From assembly GCF_024609265.1 (NCBI RefSeq), contig NZ_JANHMP010000001.1, positions 1,729,505 through 1,793,504 of the forward strand: DNA of 64,000 nucleotides. Reading direction: 5' to 3'. The position numbers were made by a program, and so were the translations under genes. How positions within the stretch are numbered: the stretch's first letter is position 1; each line of letters starts with the position of its first letter. Shown here piece after piece: positions 20,303-28,376 of the stretch. This DNA comes from Geothrix campi (GTDB lineage Bacteria; Acidobacteriota; Holophagae; Holophagales; Holophagaceae). The notes under the pieces were generated by a model that was not told the DNA's origin, ran no database searches, and saw only the letters and a list, made by a program, of their open reading frames with translations.

Positions 20303-20774
20303 CGCCAACTCCCGAATCCCCCATGATCCCACAGGGATCTTTCGAGTCCGAGGCCAAACCTTGGGAGGCGGTCCATTCCCAGGAAAGGCATTTTAGCCAC
20401 TGATGCACGGTGATTGACGGTGATTGCGCCTCGGCTGCGTCCCGCATGGGCCCACCGCAGGCGGCTTCCGGCCTCGCCGGAAGTCATGGGGGGTGGGGGG
20501 GGGGCCCCCGCCCAAAAGAGCCGGGCCGGGGCCCCCCCCCCGCCCCCGCGGCGCTTCTGTGGGGGGGGGCCCCCCCCCCCCCCCCACCCCCCCCCCCCCC
20601 CCCCCCACCCCCCATGAGCCCATGCTGCGTTGGGACGAGAGCCTTCTTCATCACTGAAATCGGTGGAAAAACAGCTTTTTCTCTTTTGGCTTTTGTTTTC
20701 GCGCCCATTCGCGCCATTCGCGGTTCCAGCCTTTCCTCCTCCGGCGCCGAGCCCAGGCGTAGACTGACCGGACC
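20303..20774. other. purM-folE divergent intergenic region
   Basis: This 472-base region has no credible gene. It contains a hairpin CTTCCGGC-CTC-GCCGGAAG (20465-20483), the extreme G/C homopolymer block at 20484-20617, and then AT-rich sequence (20640-20700) with cgcccattcgcgccattcgc just before folE. The right part presumably holds the folE promoter. Reading frames within the homopolymer block are artefacts of low complexity. Confidence 0.6.
20484..20617. repeat. Poly-G/poly-C inverted repeat block
   Basis: The left end reads TCATGGGGGGTGGGGGGGG and the right end reads its reverse complement, CCCCCCACCCCCCATGAG, giving arms of about 18-20 bases. Between them lie further long runs of G and C. 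Such a block could form a very stable hairpin or G-quadruplexes. It could equally be a mis-assembled or mis-called stretch, because run lengths are hard to sequence. Confidence 0.7.
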
Positions 20775-21338
20775 ATGGCTGATTCCCGCATCCCGTCCTT
20801 CGACCGCGCCGCTTCCGAGGCCGCCGTCCGCGCCCTGCTGCGGGGCCTGGGGCAGGATCCGGACGCGCCGGAGCTGCAGGACACACCCTCGCGGGTGGCG
20901 GACTTCTGGGCCGAGCGGCTGGCCGGCTACGGGGTGGACCTGGGCGCCGAGCTGAAGCCCCTGCCCGGTGACCTGGCCCCCGTCCCCGTCATCCTCGAGC
21001 GCATCCCCTTCGTGAGCACCTGCGAGCACCACCTGGCCCCCTTCGAGGGCCACGCCACCATCGGCTACCTCCCTGGCGTGGGCGGCACCGTGGGCCTCAG
21101 CAAGCTCGTGCGCGTGGTGCAGGCCTACGCCTGGCGCCTGCAGGTGCAGGAGCGCATGGCCCAGCAGATCGCCGACGCCCTCCAGACCCACCTCCGCCCC
21201 GCCGCCTGGGGCGTCCAGCTCGTCGCCGTCCACACCTGCATGGCCCATCGCGGCGTGAAGACCCCGGGCGTCCCCGTGCGCACCACCCTGATGGGCGGAA
21301 GCTGGGAAGCCAATCCGCCAGGGGCGTTCCGAGGTTGA
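20775..21338 (+). CDS. folE: GTP cyclohydrolase I
   Basis: FolE converts GTP to 7,8-dihydroneopterin triphosphate, the first step of folate synthesis. The protein has 187 residues, the usual length. It shows the zinc-site segment FVSTCEHHLAPFEGHATIGY, the pterin-site VGLSKLVRVVQAYAWRLQVQE and the second zinc cysteine region HTCMAHRGV. No other folate gene is adjacent. The gene borders an atypical lower-GC stretch downstream. Confidence 0.96.
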   Translation: MADSRIPSFDRAASEAAVRALLRGLGQDPDAPELQDTPSRVADFWAERLAGYGVDLGAELKPLPGDLAPVPVILERIPFVSTCEHHLAPFEGHATIGYLPGVGGTVGLSKLVRVVQAYAWRLQVQERMAQQIADALQTHLRPAAWGVQLVAVHTCMAHRGVKTPGVPVRTTLMGGSWEANPPGAFRG

Positions 21339-21819
21339 GCCAAACCCGCGATCCTGGTCAAATCCGCGCACTCGCGTCGACAGGACTGAGGTGCGCTGGG
21401 CCCTCTTTTCCGATCCTCACGGCGGGCAGTTCTTTACGCTAAGTGTATTCGTCGGGTTCAAAGGTGGCGGGGAAGGTGCGAACGTTCGCCCTGCCGGTTA
21501 ACCCCCCCCCCACTTGGCCCCTCTTAATCGCCCGTACTTCTCGAACTGGATAGAACCACTCCAATCCATTGGGACCCTAAAAACCACCGTTCAGCCGTTT
21601 CTACCCCACCCGAGCTTGAGATCCGTACATTTCGAGTGCCTCGTGCGCACTCTACTCCTCATTGTCATGTTGTTCGGCGCCTCACTGCATCACCCAAACA
21701 AACACCGACATGTCCAACCCCTCGTTCAACCGGACCATGTGCAAGGGCCTTAGCCGGTCAACTTCTTCCGTTAGGTAAATGGGTCAACATGTTCTTCCTC
21801 AACATTCCTGGGGGCAGCC
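21339..21819. other. Non-coding accessory stretch with attC-like site
   Basis: This 481-base stretch is visibly lower in GC than its surroundings. It contains another C-run (21505-21513) and no convincing coding sequence; a 79-codon frame at 21514-21753 has no ribosome site or family resemblance. The right part carries the attC-like structure at 21712-21776 directly upstream of the orphan gene at 21820. Confidence 0.5.
21712..21776 (+). mobile_element. Integron attC-like recombination site
   Basis: The 65-base segment begins GTCCAAC (fits R'' RYYYAAC) and ends GTTAGGT (fits R' GTTRRRY). Inside, GTTCAACCGG and CCGGTCAAC are complementary apart from one unpaired base, matching the L''/L' boxes with an extrahelical base. 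The next gene begins 44 bases downstream in the direction expected for a cassette. No integrase gene or second clear attC is visible in the window. Confidence 0.5.
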
Positions 21820-22998
21820 ATGGCAAGAGCGACACTGAACCTGAAAATCTTTCTACAAAACGTCCACTGCTATGACGAGGGCGATGGTTGGGGCAACGCC
21901 GAGCCCTATTTGTGGCCCATCTTTTTCAAGATCGACGGCGACAGCTATGCCGTGGAGACCGGTTCGGGGCTCATCGGTTTCCCGGTAATCGAATTCCGCA
22001 ACGGCCACCACGGCAACCTCGGCGACACCGATGTGGACGCGGGCGACGACGTTCCTGTGCCGGAGTCGCTGGGCACGTGGCAAAACACTCTGAAACCCAT
22101 CCCAATCAATGACCCTGTAATCAAGGGGTTGATTGGAGACGACCTCCCTGGCATCGCCGGAGTCGCCGTCGTACTGATGGAGCAGGACGGCTGGCCGGAT
22201 GACCTTGCCGACACCGGTTACAACGCGCTCGTGAACTCCATCCAACTCGCTGTAGCGAAGGTGGCTGCGGGCTTCCAGCACGCCACGCACGCACCAACCA
22301 AGGAAGAAATCGACGCCGCCATCCAGACCGTCAAAGACACCGCGGCTTCCATGGTCCACGACGCAATCAAGGGAACCATGTCGGGCTGGCAGCTCCTCTG
22401 GTACGGCACGTTCGGAAATAACGACGACACCGTTGGCAGCGAGGTCTGGACAGCCAACCACGATGATTTCGCTGCGAACGCTGTCATTGAGTTCTCTCGG
22501 CGATGGTCCGGGGATGAGTCCGGTGATGGGGATTGGGATATCTCAGGGTCCTTCACTGGCGTTGTCCCCTGCCCCGCCGACGCGCTCTCGCGGTTGATCG
22601 GCGGAGGCGATACCCACGCGAGCGCGCTCGCCGCCATGCGCGACTTCCGGGCCAAGGACTACCAAACTCTTCCGGGCCTGGAGCGATGGTGGCAGGCGTT
22701 GCGGAGGGGTATCCCGGAGGTTATTCGCATTGCCGCAGGCGATCCAGCGGTGCGTGACGCCGTGGACCGGTTGTTCGCCGCACTCCCTGGCGTGCTATCC
22801 GCACCCGACCAGCCGTTATCGACTCAGCACCTGCGGGACCTCACGACAATCCTAGAGGTGGTGTCGAAGAGCAGCCCCTCCCTGCATCGCGCGTTCGCTC
22901 ACCGGGCATTGGCAATCATGCCTGAGTTGCACGGCCGGAGCTGGAATGCAGCGATCCGTCGGGTCTCCGGCACGCGGCCGCGAGGGCGAAAGCGCTGA
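21820..22998 (+). CDS. Orphan acidic protein, possible cassette gene
   Basis: This 392-residue protein belongs to no family I recognise. The N-terminal 100 residues look like a beta-rich domain (LNLKIFLQNVHCYDEGDGWG, YLWPIFFKIDGDSYAV) with many Asp/Glu. A helical segment follows at about 150-185, then a second beta-like segment with acidic loops (GDESGDGDWDISGSFTGVV). From about 265 to the end the protein is helical and ends in a basic tail (TRPRGRKR). No signal peptide or membrane helix is visible. Codon use is less GC-rich than the neighbours. It lies just after the attC-like site. Confidence 0.7.
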   Translation: MARATLNLKIFLQNVHCYDEGDGWGNAEPYLWPIFFKIDGDSYAVETGSGLIGFPVIEFRNGHHGNLGDTDVDAGDDVPVPESLGTWQNTLKPIPINDPVIKGLIGDDLPGIAGVAVVLMEQDGWPDDLADTGYNALVNSIQLAVAKVAAGFQHATHAPTKEEIDAAIQTVKDTAASMVHDAIKGTMSGWQLLWYGTFGNNDDTVGSEVWTANHDDFAANAVIEFSRRWSGDESGDGDWDISGSFTGVVPCPADALSRLIGGGDTHASALAAMRDFRAKDYQTLPGLERWWQALRRGIPEVIRIAAGDPAVRDAVDRLFAALPGVLSAPDQPLSTQHLRDLTTILEVVSKSSPSLHRAFAHRALAIMPELHGRSWNAAIRRVSGTRPRGRKR

Positions 22999-23139
22999 TG
23001 AGTGAATCAGAATACCCCACCTAAAAATCCACACCCAGCGCCGCCCCTGACCCTCAGGGCAATTGACGTTTCCCGTGTTCGACGTCCGCCGGCCGCCACA
23101 TGTAAATTGGGGTGTTATCCATTGATATTAAAAGGGGAA
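22999..23139. other. Intergenic gap in accessory island
   Basis: No gene is seen. The left end has AATACCCCACC and the right end GGGGTGTTATCC, weakly complementary, but no second attC can be called because neither R'' nor R' consensus is met. The right end supplies an AAAAGGGG ribosome-site-like run before the decayed gene at 23140. Confidence 0.4.
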
Positions 23140-23574
23140 ATGATGCCAATCAAAGCTATCCCGTGACTCCTCTTGGCCGCCGTCTTGATCGCGATAGACC
23201 AAGGGAAGGTGTGTAAACTCATAATATTATACGAGACTAAAACTCTCGTCGAAAGCTGCTCCACGCAGCTTCGTGGCGGGGACTACAAGGCGGGTCTGGA
23301 CCTGTTCAAGCCCTACTGGAAGGTCTCCATGAACGAGCTCAACACGCAGACCATCAACAGCCGCGCGACGGTGAAAGATCGGTTCGGCACCAGCCTGGGC
23401 GATAAGCTCATCAACCAGCAGCGGGTCTGAACCTCCTTCCCGAGGTTCGTGGTCATCGAGAAGTCGCAGGACATGGCTGTCCGTGCTTCGGTGGTGTTCG
23501 AACAAGGCCGTGGATGCCTGGGAGCTGCGACCTTTCGTACCGGAGGCCGGATGTCGCTTCGCTTCGAGAGGTAG
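23140..23574 (+). pseudogene. Decayed secreted-protein gene with two in-frame TGA
   Basis: One frame runs from ATG ATG at 23140 to TAG at 23572-23574 but is broken by TGA at 23164-23166 and at 23428-23430. Ignoring the stops, the product starts with a signal-like MMPIKAIP-x-LLLAAVLIA, contains SCSTQLRGGDYKAGLDLFKPYW and RATVKDRFGTSLGDKLINQQRV, and continues past the second stop as TSFPRFVVIEKSQDMAVR. The continued coding character on both sides argues for a recently inactivated gene. Its family is uncertain, but the core resembles small secreted proteins of unknown function. Confidence 0.6.
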
Positions 23575-23671
23575 AATCAGGGGGAAGGTAACCCCGACTC
23601 TTCCCTGGCCGTAGCCCCCTAGCCCAGCAGCTCCCACCTCGGCCCTTCAGCCTTCTGCCCCAAGGCCTCCT

Positions 23672-24091
23672 ATGCCCACGCTCCCCAAGCTTCCCTGGCC
23701 CCTGAGGCTCACGGCCGGGTTCCTGCTCGTCCAGGGCGCACTCAGCCTGGCGGGCACGGCCCTGTCCTTCCTCCAGCACCGCCCCAGCATGGATGTGTCT
23801 ATCGGTTCCCTTCTATTAGGGCTCGGGCTGCTGCGACGGATCCGGTGGGCGCGCTGGCTCACCCTGGCCTCTCTGGCGGTCCAGATCCTGTTGGCCGGGG
23901 AGGCGTTGTACACCACCGTGGCGGTGACCGGACCCGCAGGGCAGGCCCGCCTATTCGCCTACCTCCTCGTCGATCCCCCGCCCGCCGCCCTGCCCTGGAT
24001 CCTGGCCTTCCTGGTGCTGGTCCTGGTGCTTCAGGCCATCTACCTGCTGCTTCCGGGCACGCGCCGCCTGTTCCAGACCGGCCCGGCCTGA
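23672..24091 (+). CDS. Small polytopic membrane protein, unknown
   Basis: This 139-residue protein has four hydrophobic helices (about residues 12-33, 42-54, 60-85 and 107-127) and a short cytoplasmic-type Arg-rich segment RRIRWARW. No motif points to a function. It lies 21 bases upstream of the Vat-like acetyltransferase in the same direction, so the two may be co-transcribed. Confidence 0.6.
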   Translation: MPTLPKLPWPLRLTAGFLLVQGALSLAGTALSFLQHRPSMDVSIGSLLLGLGLLRRIRWARWLTLASLAVQILLAGEALYTTVAVTGPAGQARLFAYLLVDPPPAALPWILAFLVLVLVLQAIYLLLPGTRRLFQTGPA

Positions 24092-24112
24092 CCGCCCTTC
24101 CCCTGGAGCCCC

Positions 24113-24754
24113 ATGCACGGCCCCGACCCTTCGAACCCGCACCCCCTGCCGGGCTTCCCGCAGGTGGGCTTCCTCAAGAATTTCATCTCGAACCCCCTCA
24201 TCGTCGTGGGGGACTACACCTACTACGACGACCCGGAAGGTCCGGAGGGCTTCGAGCGGCAGGTGCTCTATCACTTCCCTTTCATCGGGGACCGGCTGAT
24301 CATCGGGAAGTTCTGCGCCCTGGCTCGTGGCGTGCGCTTCATCATGAACGGCGCCAACCACAAGCTTTCCGGCTTCTCCACCTACCCCTTCCACATCTTC
24401 TCGCGAGGCTGGGAGACGGCAGCGCCCCGGCCCGGCGATCTGCCCTACAAGGGCGACACCGTGGTGGGGAACGATGTGTGGATCGGCTACGATGCGCTCA
24501 TCATGCCCGGCGTGCGCATCGGTAACGGGGCCATCATTTCCTCCCGATCCGTGGTGGTGGGCGATGTCCCGGCCTACACGATTGTGGGCGGGAACCCGGC
24601 CAAGCCCCTACGGACGCGCTTCCCCGACGCCACCATCGCCGCCCTGGAGGCCCTGGCTTGGTGGGACTGGCCCGTGGAGATGATCACCCGGAACCTGGAC
24701 GCCATCGTGGGCGCCGGCCTGGCGGCCCTGATGGCCTGTGTGGACAAGCGCTGA
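24113..24754 (+). CDS. Vat/CatB-like xenobiotic O-acetyltransferase
   Basis: This 213-residue left-handed beta-helix (hexapeptide-repeat) enzyme uses acetyl-CoA. It has the order typical of Vat streptogramin and CatB chloramphenicol acetyltransferases: [12 protein letters not shown] near the N terminus, [21 protein letters not shown] with the presumed catalytic His, and the repeats [21 protein letters not shown]. It ends with the [13 protein letters not shown] loop. Homology supports acetylation of a hydroxyl on an antibiotic-like substrate; actual resistance is not shown by the sequence. GGAG lies four bases before the ATG. Confidence 0.85.
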   Translation: MHGPDPSNPHPLPGFPQVGFLKNFISNPLIVVGDYTYYDDPEGPEGFERQVLYHFPFIGDRLIIGKFCALARGVRFIMNGANHKLSGFSTYPFHIFSRGWETAAPRPGDLPYKGDTVVGNDVWIGYDALIMPGVRIGNGAIISSRSVVVGDVPAYTIVGGNPAKPLRTRFPDATIAALEALAWWDWPVEMITRNLDAIVGAGLAALMACVDKR

Positions 24755-24780
24755 CCAACGCCTTCCGGTACCATGGCCCC

Positions 24781-25095
24781 ATGTCCCTCCCCACCCCTGA
24801 ACTCAAGCTCGGCTATGAGCTGTTCTCCAAGCTGCTGAACTGGGCGGCGGGAAAGCGGCAGTCGAAGCGGCTGGAGGAGCTGAAGTCCAAGGCCTTCCAG
24901 GAGCTGCTGAAGGGCGATGCGGCGGATCTGGATCTGGTGGCCTCGGTGCTCAAGGAGATCCACAAGGCGGCGGACACCTCGGCCAAGGCCATCCGTCTGG
25001 AGGGCCTCTACGACAGCGCCACCCAGCCGGCCAAGCCGAAGAAGCCGGAGCGCCGCCGCAAGCCCGCCCGGAAGGCCCCCGGCTCCAAGGGCTGA
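24781..25095 (+). CDS. Small basic-tailed protein, unknown
   Basis: This 104-residue soluble protein has a helical first two-thirds (LGYELFSKLLNWAAGKRQSK, VASVLKEIHKAADTSAKAI) and a Lys/Pro/Arg-rich tail (AKPKKPERRRKPARKAPGSK) that could bind nucleic acid. I do not recognise the family. It follows the acetyltransferase gene by 26 bases and converges with the CPBP protease gene. Confidence 0.55.
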   Translation: MSLPTPELKLGYELFSKLLNWAAGKRQSKRLEELKSKAFQELLKGDAADLDLVASVLKEIHKAADTSAKAIRLEGLYDSATQPAKPKKPERRRKPARKAPGSKG

Positions 25096-25105
25096 GGCCC
25101 CCGCC

Positions 25106-26002
25106 TCAGGCTGATTCGGAGCGCCGGGGTTCCGGCATCGGGTCAGCGGCGCGCGCTCCGGCCGAGCCCTGCCACCGCCAGAGCAGGAGGATGCCCACCA
25201 GCACCGCGATCACACCGAAGAGGCTGGCTTCCAGACCGAAGGCGCCGCCACTCATCCATTCCGGCTTCCCCTGGAAGACCGGGTGGACCCAGCCGTGCTG
25301 GACCGAAGTGCCGCTGACGCCGAATCCCAGCACGTTGCCCTGGGTCCAGTTCCAGCCCAGGTGGATGCCGATGGGCAGGGCCAGGCTGCGTGTTCGGAGA
25401 TAGGCCAACCCCAGGAAAACCGCGGCCAGGGCGATGTCGAGGGTGGCCCAGGCCTTGGTGGCGCCATGCATGCCAGGATTCCCCCAGTGGGCCCGGGCAA
25501 ACAAGAGCGCGAGGATCACCTGGGCGGGCCACGCCCCCAGGCCGTCCACCAGGCGCTGGAAGAGGAAGCCCCGGAACAGGTTCTCTTCCCACAGCGCCAC
25601 GAGCACGAACAGCGCGAACCCGAGGCCCAGGGCCCGGTAACTGCGGGCAGGATCCAGCTCCCAGGTGACGCCTCCCACCGCCCAGAGCAGACCGGCCGCC
25701 AGCAGCATCACCCCGGCTCCGAACAGCGTGCCCCAGGCGACTTCCCAGACCCAGCGGCGGTTCACCTGCCAGCCGGTGCTGGACAAGGGTTCCCGGCGGA
25801 GCCGGGTGCAGATCCAGGCGGCCAGCAGGGAGAACAGGAAGAGCAGGCCCACCACCCAATCCCCGTTGCGGACGCCCAACCGCTTGAGCACCGGAGCCAG
25901 GAGTTGGAACCCGCCGATGCAGGCCACCAGGATGGCCAGGTAGATGAGCACCCACCACCCGTTGCGCAGGCCCTTGGCGTCATTGAAAAAAAAGGTCTTC
26001 AT
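25106..26002 (-). CDS. CPBP-family intramembrane glutamic protease
   Basis: This 298-residue membrane protein has about eight hydrophobic segments. It has the three CPBP (Abi/Rce1-like) motifs: EENLFRG (EExxxR type), a following ARAHW (FxxxH type) and HLGWNW (HxxxN type). Such proteases act on prenylated or membrane proteins, and some self-protect against bacteriocins; no partner is visible here. The start ATG has GGAG six bases upstream. Confidence 0.85.
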   Translation of the reverse strand: MKTFFFNDAKGLRNGWWVLIYLAILVACIGGFQLLAPVLKRLGVRNGDWVVGLLFLFSLLAAWICTRLRREPLSSTGWQVNRRWVWEVAWGTLFGAGVMLLAAGLLWAVGGVTWELDPARSYRALGLGFALFVLVALWEENLFRGFLFQRLVDGLGAWPAQVILALLFARAHWGNPGMHGATKAWATLDIALAAVFLGLAYLRTRSLALPIGIHLGWNWTQGNVLGFGVSGTSVQHGWVHPVFQGKPEWMSGGAFGLEASLFGVIAVLVGILLLWRWQGSAGARAADPMPEPRRSESA

Positions 26003-26242
26003 GCTGAACTCCGGGCTGAGGCTGAGTTACGCCCTCAGCCGGAGATCGTTTACGGACGTTCGAGGAAGGTCCTTGGGCGAACGGGCCATCCAGCTGCATC
26101 CGGAACCCTTCGCACCGAAGCGGCGAACTCGGGGCGACCGTTCGGGGGTAAATCAAACCCCGTTCAGATCTCCTGACTTTCCCCGCAGGGCCTCCGGCCC
26201 TATGCTTCCTGCCCGGGCCGTCCTGGCCCCGACGGAGGTCCC

Positions 26243-26707
26243 ATGCTTGACGAGCCGCAGATCGTCCAGGTCACTGCCCAGGCGACGGCGGTCATTCCCT
26301 TCCTGATCCCCCGGTCGGCGATCCAGCAGGTCATGGGCCCCGGCATCCAGGAGTTGCTGGCCACGCTGACGACCCAGGGCATCGTCCCGACGGGCCCAGT
26401 GTTCTCCCACCACTTCCGGATGCATGCCGATGTGTTCGACTTCGAGATCGGCGTGCCCATCCCCTCGCCGGTGATGCCCGCGGGCCGCGTGAAACCCGGC
26501 CAGTGGCCCGCCGGCACAGTGGCGCGGACCAACTACCACGGGGGCTACGAGGGTCTTAGCTCCGCCTGGGGCGAGTTCGACGCCTGGCTGGCGGCGGCCG
26601 GGCGCACCCCGGCCCGAGACCTGTGGGAGTGCTACGCCACCGGCCCGGAATTAGGTCCCGATTCCGCGGCCTGGCGCACGGAGCTGATCCGGCCGCTGCT
26701 CCCCTGA
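26243..26707 (+). CDS. GyrI-like small-molecule-binding protein
   Basis: This 154-residue stand-alone effector-binding (GyrI/SOUL-like) domain protein matches the Rob/BmrR C-terminal fold. It begins QIVQVTAQATAVIPFLIP and has the FDFEIGVPIPSPV strand and GTVARTNYHGGYEGL, both typical of the family. It lacks a DNA-binding domain, so it probably binds or hydrolyses a xenobiotic rather than acting as a regulator by itself. GGAGG lies four bases before the ATG. Confidence 0.75.
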   Translation: MLDEPQIVQVTAQATAVIPFLIPRSAIQQVMGPGIQELLATLTTQGIVPTGPVFSHHFRMHADVFDFEIGVPIPSPVMPAGRVKPGQWPAGTVARTNYHGGYEGLSSAWGEFDAWLAAAGRTPARDLWECYATGPELGPDSAAWRTELIRPLLP

Positions 26708-26859
26708 AGGCACCGGCCTTCTTCGGTGAAGCCCGCTACCTCATGCCCGAGGCGGGTGGTCATGGAAAAATACGATGGGCGCGTCGAGCAGCTTGGCCCC
26801 ATCCTTGGTTCGTGATGGTGGCGCTCCCAAAGGCCCCTTCCCTCTTCTGAGGTACGTCC

Positions 26860-27159
26860 ATGCACTTCCTCCTGATCTACGAGGTTGGTCGGGACTTTGT
26901 GGAACGCCGCGCAGAGTTCCGGAACGAGCATCTGGCCTTGGCCTGGGAGGCCCATCACCGAGGCGAACTGCTGCTGGACGGAGCGGTCGCGGACCCGGTG
27001 GACATGGTGGTCCTGCTCTTCCAGGGCGACTCCCCGGCCGGGGCCCAGCGGTTCGCGGCGGCGGACCCTTACGTCCTGCACGGTCTGGTGCAGCGCTGGG
27101 GGGTGCGCCCCTGGATCACCGTGGTGGGCGCCGAGGCCAGCGCCCCCATGCATGTCTAG
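26860..27159 (+). CDS. YciI-like domain protein
   Basis: This 99-residue YCII-family protein has a dimeric alpha+beta ferredoxin-like fold. It begins MHFLLIYEVGRDFVERRAEF with the usual H in RNEHLALAWEAHHRGELLL, then DPYVLHGLVQRWGVRPW. Some YciI-like proteins are dehydrochlorinase-like or regulatory; the specific role is unknown. It is in line with the following DoxX gene, 76 bases apart. Confidence 0.8.
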   Translation: MHFLLIYEVGRDFVERRAEFRNEHLALAWEAHHRGELLLDGAVADPVDMVVLLFQGDSPAGAQRFAAADPYVLHGLVQRWGVRPWITVVGAEASAPMHV

Positions 27160-27235
27160 GGCTGAAGCACCTTGGCGACTTCCTTCCACGTTGGATCTGG
27201 GCAAAATGTCACCACATCCGCCCCGGGAGGCCCGC

Positions 27236-27622
27236 ATGTCGTGGCTTGAGAAGTACACCGACCACACCTACGCCCTGCTGCGCATCGTGGCGGGCCTGCT
27301 GCTCGCCTTCCACGGGACCCAGAAACTCTTTGGCGTGCTGGGCGGTTTCCGGCCCCCGATGGGTTCGCAGATCTGGATCGGCGGCGTGATCGAGCTGCTG
27401 GGCGGCCTGGCCATCCTGCTGGGCTACCAGACCCGGCTGGCCGCCTTCCTGTGCAGCGGTATGATGGCCGTGGCCTACATGCAGTTCCACTGGAAGTTCC
27501 AGTTCGGCGCCGCCTTCTGGCCCGCGGTGAACAAGGGTGAGCTGGCGGTGGTGTTCTGCTTCGTGTTCCTCTTCGTGGCCGCCCGGGGTGGCGTGAAGTG
27601 GTGCCTGGACAAGACGGCATGA
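27236..27622 (+). CDS. DoxX-family membrane protein
   Basis: This 128-residue inner-membrane protein has four helices. It opens LLRIVAGLLLAFHGTQKLFG, the DoxX hallmark, and continues GGVIELLGGLAILLGYQTRL. DoxX-like proteins are linked to thiol/oxidative stress and quinone chemistry in other bacteria. The ATG at 27236 has GGGAGG upstream. The stop overlaps the start of the next gene (ATGA). Confidence 0.88.
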   Translation: MSWLEKYTDHTYALLRIVAGLLLAFHGTQKLFGVLGGFRPPMGSQIWIGGVIELLGGLAILLGYQTRLAAFLCSGMMAVAYMQFHWKFQFGAAFWPAVNKGELAVVFCFVFLFVAARGGVKWCLDKTA

Positions 27623-27843
27623 AAGCCGCCACCCTCAAATCCCTCGCGGGCCTGGCCCTCATCGCCCTGGGTGCCGCGGCCCTGATCTGGCCCGAGTTCA
27701 GTTACACGAAGGGCACCCACGATGCCAAGCTGGGCCCCCTGGAATTCACCCTGAAGGAGAAGGACACCGTACGCATCCCCGTCTGGGCAGCCATCGCTTC
27801 CCTGGCGGTGGGCACGGTGCTCCTCTGGCGGCGGAAAGGTTGA
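27619..27843 (+). CDS. Small two-helix membrane protein
   Basis: This 74-residue protein has hydrophobic helices at about 6-25 and 52-70 and a short polar middle region (KGTHDAKLGPLEFTLKEKDT). It resembles small DUF3185-type proteins. Its start overlaps the DoxX stop and its stop overlaps the next ATG, so translation is probably coupled across the three genes. Confidence 0.65.
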   Translation: MKAATLKSLAGLALIALGAAALIWPEFSYTKGTHDAKLGPLEFTLKEKDTVRIPVWAAIASLAVGTVLLWRRKG

Positions 27844-28376
27844 TGCGGATCCTCGCCCTGTCTGGCAGCCTGCGGGCCGGCTCCCTCAACGCGCGGCTGC
27901 TCCGCGAAGCGGCCCGCCTGGCGCCGGACTGCACCTTCGAGTTCTGGGAACGCCTGGATGACCTGCCCCACTTCAGCCCCGAGCGGGATATCGACCCGCC
28001 CCCGGAACCGGTGGCCGATCTGCGCACCCGCATCCAGGCGGCGGACGCGCTGTTGGTCTGCACGCCCGAATACATCCACGCCATGCCCGCGGTGCTGAAG
28101 AACCTGCTGGAGTGGGTGGTCTCCTCGGGCGCCTGCGTGGGCAAGCCCACGGCGGCCTGGAGCGCCTCGCCCTCGCCGGAAGGGGGCGCCAAGGCCCAGG
28201 CCTCGCTGGCCCACACCCTGGAGGTGATGTCGGCGCGGGTAGTGCCCGAGGCCGCGCTCTGCCTCACCCTGGCCGCTTCCAGCCTGGACGCTGAAGGCCA
28301 TCTGGCGGATCCGGCCCAGGCAGCGCGGGTGAAGACCGCCATGCAGGCCCTGATCGCCGCCGGGATGACCCCGTGA
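27843..28376 (+). CDS. NADPH-dependent FMN reductase-like flavoprotein
   Basis: This 177-residue flavodoxin-fold reductase opens ILALSGSLRAGSLNARLL, the FMN phosphate loop, and carries VCTPEYIHAMPAVLKNLLEW, the family PEY motif. It may reduce quinones, chromate or azo compounds; the substrate is unknown. The ATG at 27843 overlaps the preceding TGA. The end overlaps the next GTG start by four bases. Confidence 0.85.
   Translation: MRILALSGSLRAGSLNARLLREAARLAPDCTFEFWERLDDLPHFSPERDIDPPPEPVADLRTRIQAADALLVCTPEYIHAMPAVLKNLLEWVVSSGACVGKPTAAWSASPSPEGGAKAQASLAHTLEVMSARVVPEAALCLTLAASSLDAEGHLADPAQAARVKTAMQALIAAGMTP

Noticed and set aside
21332-21338. GTTGAGC as the R' box of a second attC
   Set aside because: It lies in the final folE codons and no complementary R''/L boxes precede it. 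The consensus is short enough to occur by chance.
21514-21753. 79-codon frame as a cassette gene
   Set aside because: It has no ribosome site, no recognisable domain, and overlaps the attC-like structure.
23164-23430. TGA codons read as selenocysteine
   Set aside because: No SECIS-like hairpin is evident after either TGA, both lie in an accessory decayed region, and the first falls in a signal peptide, where selenocysteine is not expected.
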